Shown here: positions 1 through 5,829 of the stretch, one piece after another
Layout of the letters: each line of letters starts with the position of its first letter
How positions within the stretch are numbered: position 1 is the first letter of the stretch
Translations under genes and position numbers: made by a program
NCBI GenBank assembly: GCA_937901435.1
Contig: CALGTJ010000782.1
Coordinates: 1 to 6,655, forward strand
Direction: 5' to 3'
Source of the DNA: an uncultured Rhodobacter sp.
Lineage (GTDB): Bacteria > Pseudomonadota > Alphaproteobacteria > Rhodobacterales > Rhodobacteraceae
Length of the DNA stretch: 6,655 nucleotides
The notes under the pieces: generated by a model
Seen by the model: only the letters and a program-made list of their open reading frames with translations
Told to the model about the DNA's origin: nothing
Databases searched by the model: none

Positions 1-497
1 ATCGATGCAAGCACCAGACCGATCACACCCATGATCAGGAACGAGCCCCAGCCAGAGATGTCTTTCTTCGTCGTGTAGCCCCATAGCGACAGACCCGCGA
101 AGGAGATTGAGGTCACCAGAAAGGTCTGCGCAATCGAGATGCCGGTGAAGGCGGCGAAAATCCATGCAATCGACAAGCCCATCGCAGCGGCGAAGACATA
201 AAAGAACAGTTGCGCGCCGGCGGCGGACAGTTTGTTGATCATCGCGCCAAAGGCAAAGACCATACCCAATGGCAGGAACATCGCGATCCAGCCCAGAATA
301 TTGGGTTGCAGGGTCATCGGATCGCGGAAGATCGACAACAACGCGTCGTTCGATCCGACAGCCCAAGCCACACCTGCGGTCATCAAAAGGCCAACCGACA
401 TTGTGCCGTAGACCTTATTCATATGGGACCGTAGTCCCTCATCAATCTCGGCCGTGCGGACACCAACTGACGCCCGTGCCGTTTGATAGCTAGCCAT
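1..497 (-). CDS. Bax inhibitor-1/YccA family membrane protein (partial, C-terminus beyond window)
   Basis: This is an open reading frame with its start at 497 that runs leftward off the window, giving 165 residues with no stop. The protein is very hydrophobic, with probable membrane helices at about residues 31-48, 66-87, 95-117, 119-141 and 149-165. It carries the family-typical stretch SLWGYTTKKDISGWG around residues 137-151. BI-1/YccA proteins usually have about 230-250 residues and seven helices, so roughly a third is missing at the window edge. They are inner-membrane proteins. Eukaryotic and some bacterial members behave as pH-sensitive calcium leak channels, and E. coli YccA modulates the FtsH protease; which role applies here is unknown. 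The start is supported by a GGAGG ribosome site (complement of 504-508) 6 nt upstream of ATG and by the soluble N-terminus typical of the family. It is probably monocistronic, with its own promoter (550-578). Confidence 0.9.
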   Translation of the reverse strand, partial: MASYQTARASVGVRTAEIDEGLRSHMNKVYGTMSVGLLMTAGVAWAVGSNDALLSIFRDPMTLQPNILGWIAMFLPLGMVFAFGAMINKLSAAGAQLFFYVFAAAMGLSIAWIFAAFTGISIAQTFLVTSISFAGLSLWGYTTKKDISGWGSFLIMGVIGLVLAS

Positions 498-533
498 TGA
501 AAGCCTCCAAAAGTTAACACTACACGGCAGGGT

Positions 534-567
534 GCCGCCCATGTCCCTCGATATTGGCATGGGCGGC
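534..567. repeat. Perfect 10-bp inverted repeat upstream of the BI-1 gene (operator or weak terminator)
   Basis: GCCGCCCATG (534-543) and CATGGGCGGC (558-567) are perfect inverted copies separated by 14 nt. Further pairing is possible at 545/556 and 532/569. It lies between the DUF1127 stop (619) and the BI-1 start (497), both read leftward. No T-run follows the stem on either strand, so a standard intrinsic terminator is not well supported. Overlap with the predicted -10 favours an operator or a leader hairpin. Confidence 0.55.
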
Positions 568-578
568 GCGCATTTCAA
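550..578 (-). promoter_or_regulatory. Candidate sigma70-type promoter of the BI-1/YccA gene
   Basis: On the minus strand, TTGAAA (complement of 573-578, five of six matches to the -35 consensus) is followed after exactly 17 nt by AATATC (complement of 550-555) as a weak -10. The predicted transcript would start near 543, leaving a leader of about 45 nt before the ATG at 497. The -10 lies in the loop of the inverted repeat at 534-567, so a protein bound there would affect initiation. This is motif matching only. Confidence 0.4.
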
Positions 579-618
579 GCGTTTCTGTAGGGATTTTGCT
601 GCGAAACTTAATGAAGCC

Positions 619-837
619 TTAGCGCAACCAGTGCTGAGGCACGTCCCAAACCGGCTTGCAGGCCTCTTGATCTGCTTCACGCTGCGTCAACCCGATGTCA
701 TTCAGCGCGCTTTTGTCAAGACGCGACAAGGCGCGACGCTGGCGCCAAACGGCATAGAAAACCGAAATCGTGTGAAAAATGCCCTTTGTTGCAGGGCGTT
801 GCGCGGTGATGTGTCGGATATCGCAGTTGGTGCTCAT
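619..837 (-). CDS. DUF1127 (YjiS-like) small protein
   Basis: A 72-residue protein whose C-terminal half has the DUF1127 signature: WRQRRALSRLDKSALNDIGL at about residues 31-50, then an Arg/Glu/Ala-rich turn and the ending KPVWDVPQHWLR. The N-terminal 25 residues are not distinctive. Known DUF1127 proteins are short, Arg-rich and often stress-induced. In Rhodobacter sphaeroides the DUF1127 protein CcaF1 binds RNA and affects small-RNA processing, and other members influence phosphate and carbon metabolism. A similar RNA-linked role here is only an inference. I chose the start at 837 because an AAGGA ribosome site lies just upstream and longer versions would run into the lysR gene. The gene is transcribed away from the LysR regulator across a 124-bp shared control region. 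Confidence 0.85.
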   Translation of the reverse strand: MSTNCDIRHITAQRPATKGIFHTISVFYAVWRQRRALSRLDKSALNDIGLTQREADQEACKPVWDVPQHWLR

Positions 838-879
838 GATCGTGATCCTTTTGTTTGGCTGAACCTTTCGGCCTGTTTC

Positions 880-894
880 ATCAAAATACTTGAT
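880..894. promoter_or_regulatory. LysR-type binding site candidate (ATCAA-N5-TTGAT)
   Basis: ATCAA (880-884) and TTGAT (890-894) form a perfect 5-bp dyad around AATAC. It contains the T-N11-A pattern (T881, A893) bound by LysR-family regulators. It lies in the divergent region between the DUF1127 gene and the lysR gene, 43 bp upstream of the DUF1127 start. Confidence 0.45.
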
Positions 895-915
895 ATGTAT
901 GCCGCAACGTGTTCC

Positions 916-930
916 ATTCTTCAAATGAAT
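916..930. promoter_or_regulatory. Second LysR-type dyad candidate (ATTC-N7-GAAT)
   Basis: ATTC (916-919) and GAAT (927-930) are perfect inverted arms with T917 and A929 in T-N11-A spacing. Its centre is 36 bp from that of the first dyad, a plausible distance for paired sites of a LysR tetramer. It overlaps a possible minus-strand -35 (TTGAAG, complement of 919-924) that lies 17 nt from CATACA (complement of 896-901), which might be the DUF1127 promoter. Confidence 0.35.
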
Positions 931-961
931 GATTGTGACGCCATGCATCAAAGGAATTGAT

Positions 962-1813
962 ATGCCTCGAAATCTGGATATGACCGCCCTGCGCTCTTTT
1001 GTGACCGTTGCCGAAACCGGCGGGGTCACCCGCGCGGCGGGTTTTCTGAACCTGACCCAATCGGCGGTCTCGATGCAGTTGAAACGGCTGGAGGAGTCGC
1101 TGAACATGCAGTTGCTCGACCGATCCAACCGCGCAATCTCGCTCACCGGGCCCGGAGAGCAGATGCTGAGCTATGCCAAGCGAATGCTGGCGCTGAACGA
1201 CGAGGCTTTCGCGCGGTTGACCCACAAGGAATATGAGGGCGAAATCGTGCTGGGCGTGCCCCATGACATTGTTTACCCTGCGGTGCCGCAGATCCTGAAC
1301 CGGTTCCATACCATGTTTCCACGGGTCAAGGTGCAGTTGGTGTCGTCCTATACCAACAAGCTGAAAGAGATGTTCGCCAGCGGCAAATGCGATCTGATCG
1401 TCACGACAGAGAACGATCTGGACAAAGAGGGCGAGACTTTGGTGGACAAACGTCTGGTCTGGGTCGGCGCGCCCGGCGGGCTGGCGTGGAAACAGCGCCC
1501 GCTGCGACTGGCCTTTGCGTTCAACTGCATCTTTCGCACCAGCGCGCAATCGGCGCTGGACGCGGCAGGCATCGATTGGGAACTGGGGGTGGAATCAGAG
1601 TCCAGCCGCACGATAGAGGCCTCTGTCAGCGCAGACCTTGCCATTCACGCCATGATCGAGGGCACAGAGCCGCCCTATATCGAACCGATCCTCCACGGCG
1701 GGGCCTTGCCAGAGTTGAGCACGACCAAGATCAACCTCTATCGGCGCGATGACGGAAATGAGGTGGCAGAGGATCTGGCGGCACTAGTGCGCCAATCCTA
1801 TGGGTGTCTATAA
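962..1813 (+). CDS. LysR family transcriptional regulator
   Basis: A 283-residue protein with the standard LysR layout. The N-terminal winged helix-turn-helix spans about residues 8-65, with helix-turn-helix core at residues 23-43 (TRAAGFLNLTQSAVSMQLKR) and the wing RSNRAISLTGPGE. A linker helix follows, and the effector-binding domain begins near residue 90 (EGEIVLGVPHDIVYPAVPQI). Length is slightly below the usual 290-310. The inducer cannot be told from sequence. I chose the ATG at 962 over one at 929 because AAGGA (951-955) sits 6 nt before it and the family N-terminus starts here. The gene is divergent from the DUF1127 gene, the usual position of a LysR target, and two T-N11-A dyads lie between them. 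Its stop overlaps the 3' end of the oppositely oriented MDR gene. Confidence 0.93.
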   Translation: MPRNLDMTALRSFVTVAETGGVTRAAGFLNLTQSAVSMQLKRLEESLNMQLLDRSNRAISLTGPGEQMLSYAKRMLALNDEAFARLTHKEYEGEIVLGVPHDIVYPAVPQILNRFHTMFPRVKVQLVSSYTNKLKEMFASGKCDLIVTTENDLDKEGETLVDKRLVWVGAPGGLAWKQRPLRLAFAFNCIFRTSAQSALDAAGIDWELGVESESSRTIEASVSADLAIHAMIEGTEPPYIEPILHGGALPELSTTKINLYRRDDGNEVAEDLAALVRQSYGCL

Positions 1814-2791
1814 GCACGCGCCCTTAAATCCCGGCATCGTCACCACCAGCTTGCCGATGGATTTGCGGGCGCGCAGGGTTTCAAGGGCGTCGCCAGAGCG
1901 TTCCAGAGGAAATGTCTGGCTTATATGGGGGTGCAGTCGGCCTTGCGCGTACCAGTCAAACAACTGGGTGAAGCTGTCGGCCATGGCGCGCGGCGCAAAT
2001 GTCAGATAGCCGCCAAGGTTCAGCCCGATGACAGAGATATTCTTGACCATCAGGATATTGGCCGGGATCTGCGGCACGTCCCCGCTGGCAAAGCCGATGG
2101 TCAGGATGCGCCCCTCTGGATTGGTGGCGCGAAAGGCCGCCTTGAATTGATCGCCGCCCACCGGGTCATAGACCACATCCGCGCCGCCCAGCGATTTGAC
2201 GACCTCGCGGAGATCCTCGCGCGCGCTGTCAATCAGGTGATCCGCCCCGGCGGCCTGTGCCACGGCCAGTTTGTCTGCCCCGCGCGCGCAGGCAATCACC
2301 CGTGCGCCCATCAGCTTGCCGATCTCGACCGCCGTCAACCCAACGCCGCCCGCCGCGCCCAGCACCAAAAGCGTCTCGCCCGGTTGCAAGCGCGCGCGCC
2401 GCGCCAATGCCAGATGACTTGTGCCATGGGCGATCAGCAGACCGGCGGCCTCTGTCATGGGAATCGCGTCGGGCAGGGTCACGCACCGCGCGGCCGGAAA
2501 ACAGCCCGCCTCGGCAAGCCCGCCATGCCCTGCATAGACCGCCACCCGCGCGCCGATGGCAGGGGTTGTCACATCGGGGCCATGCGCCGCGACCACGCCC
2601 GCCAGTTCCATCCCAAGGGTCACCGGCGGGGTCGGGCGCAGCTGATACCGGCCTTCGATCATCAGTAAGTCCGCGAAATTCAGCCCGCAGGCGGCAATGC
2701 GGACCTGAACCTCGCCGGGGCCGGGGGCGGCAAGGGCCTGCTCGACCAAGGCAGGCTGCGTGCCGAATTGGGAAATGGAAAAGGCTTTCAT
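1808..2791 (-). CDS. Zinc-independent MDR / NADPH:quinone oxidoreductase family protein
   Basis: A 327-residue medium-chain dehydrogenase/reductase of the quinone-oxidoreductase (QOR/PIG3-like) branch. The N-terminal catalytic fold shows NFADLLMIEGRY (residues 38-49) and GMELAGVV (60-67). The dinucleotide-binding motif is GAAGGVG at residues 145-151, typical of NADPH-using zinc-free members. The C-terminal segment RARKSIGKLVV is the usual family ending. Zinc-alcohol-dehydrogenase cysteine clusters are absent. Members reduce quinones or alpha,beta-unsaturated carbonyls in the cytoplasm; the true substrate is unknown. The start MKAF at 2791 is the family N-terminus, with no in-frame alternative nearby, yet no good Shine-Dalgarno is visible upstream. 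The stop (TAG, complement of 1808-1810) overlaps the convergent lysR stop. Confidence 0.92.
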   Translation of the reverse strand: MKAFSISQFGTQPALVEQALAAPGPGEVQVRIAACGLNFADLLMIEGRYQLRPTPPVTLGMELAGVVAAHGPDVTTPAIGARVAVYAGHGGLAEAGCFPAARCVTLPDAIPMTEAAGLLIAHGTSHLALARRARLQPGETLLVLGAAGGVGLTAVEIGKLMGARVIACARGADKLAVAQAAGADHLIDSAREDLREVVKSLGGADVVYDPVGGDQFKAAFRATNPEGRILTIGFASGDVPQIPANILMVKNISVIGLNLGGYLTFAPRAMADSFTQLFDWYAQGRLHPHISQTFPLERSGDALETLRARKSIGKLVVTMPGFKGACL

Positions 2792-2876
2792 CCGAACGAG
2801 CGTAATACATCGGTCAAGGGCTCTGCAACGGGTCGAAATCCCGTCGTGCCTTCTCGAATCCCCTTAAGGTTGACCT

Positions 2877-2894
2877 ATTGACGCGTGCGTCAAT
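2877..2894. promoter_or_regulatory. 18-bp perfect palindrome, likely operator
   Basis: ATTGACGCGTGCGTCAAT has perfect 8-bp arms (2877-2884 and 2887-2894) around GT. TTGAC...GTCAA dyads of this size are typical of TetR-family operators. The site is 86 bp upstream of the MDR start and 215 bp upstream of the praR-like start. No TetR gene lies in the window, so any regulator would be encoded elsewhere. Confidence 0.5.
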
Positions 2895-2951
2895 TAACCA
2901 ATTTCGCCAATGACGGAGGCGTTTCTTTGGAAAAACAACCCGTCGGTGAAC

Positions 2952-2965
2952 GTCACTAAAGTGAC
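2952..2965. promoter_or_regulatory. 14-bp perfect palindrome GTCACT-AA-AGTGAC
   Basis: GTCACT (2952-2957) and AGTGAC (2960-2965) are perfect inverted arms around AA, in the shared MDR/praR-like control region. I do not recognise the regulator. It is too short, and lacks a following T-run, for an intrinsic terminator. Confidence 0.4.
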
Positions 2966-3008
2966 ATTTGCGCATTTTTTCAACGGCATAGGGCAGCATT
3001 TGAACGTA

Positions 3009-3023
3009 TTAACAAAGGGTTAA
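3009..3023. promoter_or_regulatory. CtrA-type binding box (TTAA-N7-TTAA)
   Basis: TTAA (3009-3012), a 7-nt spacer CAAAGGG and TTAA (3020-3023, followed by C) match exactly the full CtrA consensus known from Caulobacter and other alphaproteobacteria. It lies 86 bp upstream of the praR-like ATG. In Rhodobacterales CtrA controls motility, gene transfer agent and quorum-linked genes rather than viability. Whether it would activate or repress here cannot be read, because no convincing -10/-35 pair is fixed relative to it. Confidence 0.5.
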
Positions 3024-3109
3024 CACTACCTATCCAAAAAGACATGTTGAGAAAAAGTGGGGCGATGTGATTTCTGGCAATACTGGTGTAAGTTGTAAGG
3101 AGTGAGATA

Positions 3110-3487
3110 ATGAAACATCGTGTGGATGTGCATGTTGGTAAAAGGGTTCGTCATCGGCGTTGGATGGTGGGCATGACCCAGCAGCAACTGGCCGGCAAGG
3201 TCGGGATCAAATTCCAGCAGATCCAAAAGTACGAAACCGGGATGAACCGCATCAGCGCCTCGCGCCTGTGGGATATCGCAGAGGCCTTGTCTGTGCCGGT
3301 GAATTTCTTTTTCGAGGGTATCGAAGAGAATGCTGACTCGGCTGACATTGAAAAGAGTGGCATCCCCAGCGATATTCTGGCCGATAAAGAAGCTCTGGAA
3401 CTGGTGCGGTCGTATTACCAGATCCCAGAAGGCCAGCGCCGTCGTCTGTTCGATCTGGCTCGTGCCATCAGCGAAGACGCGGCATAA
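3110..3487 (+). CDS. XRE-family (Cro/C1-type HTH) regulator, PraR/PhrR-like
   Basis: A 125-residue protein with a Cro/C1-type helix-turn-helix at about residues 10-66: VGKRVRHRRWMVGMTQQQLA, then VGIKFQQIQKYETGMNRISA as the recognition region, ending in the FFFEG motif (67-70). A short acidic linker leads to the C-terminal segment ADKEALELVRSYYQIPEGQR. The DVHVG start and QQIQKYE/NRISASRL motifs match the alphaproteobacterial PraR/PhrR group, whose rhizobial members repress quorum-sensing, biofilm and reb genes. The target here is unknown. The start is well supported by AAGGAG (3097-3102) 7 nt upstream. It is divergent from the MDR gene. A CtrA-type box upstream suggests a link to the CtrA network. 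I saw no clear terminator in the 127 nt after it. Confidence 0.9.
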   Translation: MKHRVDVHVGKRVRHRRWMVGMTQQQLAGKVGIKFQQIQKYETGMNRISASRLWDIAEALSVPVNFFFEGIEENADSADIEKSGIPSDILADKEALELVRSYYQIPEGQRRRLFDLARAISEDAA

Positions 3488-3553
3488 GCTGGGTCAAAAC
3501 CATGGTCTGTCGCTGGGCCAGTATGTCGTCCAGTCTATAGGCCAGTCTCCGGC

Positions 3554-3582
3554 TTGACCGTCGGGTGCAAAGACTCTACCGC
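3554..3582 (+). promoter_or_regulatory. Weak candidate promoter for the hisN-like gene
   Basis: TTGACC (3554-3559) is followed after 17 nt by TACCGC (3577-3582). The -35 is good and the -10 is poor, as is common in alphaproteobacteria. It lies in the 127-bp gap between the praR-like and hisN-like genes, so the latter need not depend on read-through. Confidence 0.3.
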
Positions 3583-3614
3583 CCTCGGAGGGGAGACCGA
3601 AGCGGTGAGGTCAG

Positions 3615-4415
3615 ATGATAAATTTAGATCCAAGGGTCCAAGCGGATCTGATTGAGACAACTGATGTGATGGCAGATGCGGCGCGGGCTGCAATCTTGCC
3701 TCACTTCAGATCCCGCGACCTTTACGCGGACAACAAGGACGCCGGGGCCTTTGATCCGGTGACGATTGCAGATCGCAACGCCGAAGCTGCGATGCGCAGG
3801 GTTCTGGCAGAACGCCGACCCCATGACGCAATCCTTGGCGAAGAATTCGGCGAACAATCCGGCACTTCCGGGCTGACATGGGTGCTGGACCCAGTCGATG
3901 GTACACGTGGATTCTTGTCCGGAACCCCCACTTGGGGCGTTTTGATTGCAGTGGGGGACCAGAACGGTCCCTTTTATGGCGTCATCGATCAACCCTATAT
4001 TGGCGAGCGGTTCATCGGCGGTCTGGGCCGCGCAGAGGTCACGGGACCGATGGGCACCCATCACCTGAAAAGCCGCACCGCGCGACCTTTGGCAGAGGCG
4101 ATCCTGTTCACCACATTTCCCGAGGTTGGCACCACCGCAGAGGGGGCCGCGTTCAAACGCGTCTCTGCGCAGGCCCGGCTGACCCGCTACGGGATGGATT
4201 GCTATGCCTATGCGTTGATCGCGGCGGGGCAGGTGGACCTTGTGATCGAGGCGGGATTGAACGCCTATGATGTGCAGGGCCCGATTGCCGTGATCGAGGC
4301 GGCGGGTGGAATTGTCACCGATTGGCAAGGCGGCAAGGCCCATGATGGCGGGCAGGTGCTGGCCGCGGCCAACACGACGATCCATGCAGAGGCGCTGGCG
4401 CTTTTGAACGCTTGA
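3615..4415 (+). CDS. hisN: Inositol monophosphatase-family phosphatase, likely histidinol-phosphatase (HisN-like)
   Basis: A 266-residue member of the Mg2+-dependent IMPase superfamily. Metal-site motifs are visible: GEE at residues 75-77 (ligand E76), WVLDPVDGTRGF at 89-100 (ligands D92 and D95), and the C-terminal YDVQGPIAVIEAAGG at 218-232 (D219). Length is typical. The HisN subgroup dephosphorylates L-histidinol phosphate in histidine biosynthesis in many alphaproteobacteria and actinobacteria. The RGFLSGTPTWG region and the Y-D-V-x-x-x-x-A/P-I-V-E-A-G-G pattern fit that subgroup better than inositol phosphatase or CysQ, but substrate assignment within the superfamily is uncertain. The start at 3615 has a GTGAGG ribosome site close upstream, in a GC-rich leader capable of a small hairpin. 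The next gene begins 51 nt downstream. Confidence 0.85.
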   Translation: MINLDPRVQADLIETTDVMADAARAAILPHFRSRDLYADNKDAGAFDPVTIADRNAEAAMRRVLAERRPHDAILGEEFGEQSGTSGLTWVLDPVDGTRGFLSGTPTWGVLIAVGDQNGPFYGVIDQPYIGERFIGGLGRAEVTGPMGTHHLKSRTARPLAEAILFTTFPEVGTTAEGAAFKRVSAQARLTRYGMDCYAYALIAAGQVDLVIEAGLNAYDVQGPIAVIEAAGGIVTDWQGGKAHDGGQVLAAANTTIHAEALALLNA

Positions 4416-4466
4416 GATAGGCGCGCGCGTGACCTAGGCTTGTCTTGTCCCAGCCGGAGCGCCCCC

Positions 4467-5805
4467 ATGAGCGAGATCCTGATCAAACACGCCGATGTCA
4501 TTGTCACGATGGACGACACAAGGCGCGAATTGCACGGCGCGGATATTTTGCTGCACGATGGGGTGATTGTTGAGGTTGGTCAAGGGCTTGGCGCGGTCGC
4601 AGAGGTCATTCTCGCCGATGGCTGCGTGGTCACGCCCGGCCTTGTGAACACCCATCACCACCTCTACCAGACCCTGACCCGCGCGGTGCCCGGCGGGCAG
4701 GATGCGCTGTTGTTTGGCTGGTTGCAGACACTCTACCCGATCTGGTCGCGCTTTGGGCCCGAGGAAATGCGGGTGTCTGTCAGCATTGGTCTGGCCGAAC
4801 TGGCGCTGTCGGGCTGCACGCTGACGTCAGACCATCTGTATCTTTACCCCAACGGCGCGCGGCTGGACGATACGATTGACGCGGCGCGCGAGATTGGGAT
4901 GCGGTTTCATCCAACACGTGGGTCCATGTCGATTGGTGAAAGTGACGGGGGCCTGCCGCCGGACGCTTTGGTGGAACAAGAGCACGCTATCCTAGAGGAC
5001 TGCATCCGCGTGGTGGATGCCTTCCACGACCCCAATCCCGGTGCAATGGTGCGGGTTGGCATTGCGCCCTGTTCGCCGTTCTCGGTCAGCCGCGCGCTGA
5101 TGCGCGACGCGGCCCTGCTGGCGCGCGACAAGGGCGTGATGCTGCACACGCATCTGGCCGAAAACGTCGAGGATATCGCCTATTCTCTGGAAAAATTCGG
5201 CTGTCGTCCGGGCGAATATGCGGAAAGCCTGGGCTGGACCGGGGCGGATGTCTGGCACGCGCACTGCGTCAAGCTGGATGGTCAAGAGATTGATCTCTTT
5301 GCCAAATCCCGCACTTGCGTGGCCCATTGCCCCTGTTCGAACTGTCGCCTAGGGTCGGGCATTGCGCCGGTGCGCGCGATGCGGGATGCGGGCGTCAGGG
5401 TTGGTCTGGGTGTGGATGGCTCTGCCAGCAACGACAGCGGCAACCTGATCGCCGAGGCGCGTCAGTCGATGCTGTTGCAACGGGTGCAGAACGGGGCCGA
5501 CGCCATGAGCAGCCGCGAGGCGCTGGAAATCGCCACGCGGGGCGGGGCCGAGGTTCTGGGGCGCGACGATTGCGGCCAGATTGCTGTGGGAAAGCGCGCT
5601 GATATCGCGATCTGGGATGTCAACCGCATCCAAAGCGCGGGCAGTTGGGATCCGGCGGCCTTGCTGCTGGCGGGGCCGACGCGCGCGCGATGTCTTTGTC
5701 GAGGGGCGTCAGATTGTGCGCGACGGGCAGGTAATCAGCATAGATCTGCCCAAAGCGATCGCGGCGCAGAACCGATTGGCGACAAAGCTGGCAGAGCGGC
5801 TATAA
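4467..5805 (+). pseudogene. 8-oxoguanine deaminase-like amidohydrolase, frameshifted near its C-terminus
   Basis: A metal-dependent amidohydrolase resembling 8-oxoguanine deaminase / AtzB-TrzN-type aminohydrolases, which hydrolytically deaminate oxidised guanine or related ring amines in the cytoplasm. All catalytic motifs are in the first frame: PGLVNTHHHLYQTLTRA (His63/His65), LHTHLAE (His229, Glu232), WHAHC (His266) and GLGVDGSASNDSGNL (Asp317). The reading frame is lost after residue 408 (AGPTRAR, about 5690). The expected continuation DVFVEGRQIVRDGQ and a 38-residue tail ending at the TAA of 5803-5805 lie in another frame. Adding one CG to the (CG)5 run at 5680-5689 restores a 446-residue protein of normal family length. 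As written, the first frame instead runs on to 6047 with 118 unrelated residues. The start at 4467 has GGAG (4456-4459) 7 nt upstream; a TTG at 4440 is less likely. This may be true decay, phase variation or a sequencing error. Confidence 0.85.
5680..5689 (+). repeat. (CG)5 dinucleotide run at the frameshift point
   Basis: Five CG units in a row within the deaminase gene, exactly where the protein similarity changes frame. Six units would encode TRARD in a continuous frame (ACG CGC GCG CGC GAT). Loss of one unit by slippage is the simplest explanation of the frameshift. Confidence 0.7.
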
Positions 5806-5829
5806 CACGGCAATCCATCGGAGGTTGTC

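Larger units (their letters stand above)
2792..3109. other. Divergent regulatory gap between MDR and PraR-like genes
   Basis: A 318-bp gene-free stretch, less GC-rich than its surroundings towards the praR-like side. It holds a small hairpin (2828-2844), an 18-bp palindrome (2877-2894), a 14-bp palindrome (2952-2965), a CtrA-type box (3009-3023) and the strong ribosome site AAGGAG (3097-3102), 7 nt before the ATG at 3110. A 61-codon minus-strand reading frame at 2814-2999 covers the palindromes, has no recognisable family and is probably chance. Confidence 0.7.

Noticed and set aside
513..523. GTTAACACTAC occurs here and again at 3019-3029, possibly a shared regulatory word
   Set aside because: An 11-base match is expected by chance in a window of this size, and the first copy lacks the second TTAA half needed for a CtrA box.
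881..1549. Long minus-strand reading frame antisense to lysR (222 codons), and a similar plus-strand one at 1925-2668 antisense to the MDR gene
   Set aside because: High-GC genes routinely give long antisense frames; the products are His/Arg/Gln-rich with no family features, while the sense frames are clear LysR and MDR proteins.
2826..2850. A tRNA T-arm-like hairpin (ACGGG, loop TCGAAAT, CCCGT), possible tRNA remnant or attachment site
   Set aside because: The loop lacks the TTC order of a true T-loop, no other tRNA arms or acceptor partner are visible, and there is no integrase nearby.
2814..2999. 61-codon minus-strand reading frame in the divergent gap
   Set aside because: No recognisable motif, no good ribosome site noted, and it covers palindromes better explained as regulatory DNA.
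3510..3552. Repeated CCAGT words after the praR-like gene, considered as a repeat array
   Set aside because: Only three short imperfect copies with irregular spacing; not distinguishable from chance.
5680..5700. Programmed ribosomal frameshifting as the explanation of the deaminase frame change
   Set aside because: There is no slippery heptamer or obvious stimulatory hairpin, and the family is not known to use recoding; slippage in the CG run is simpler.
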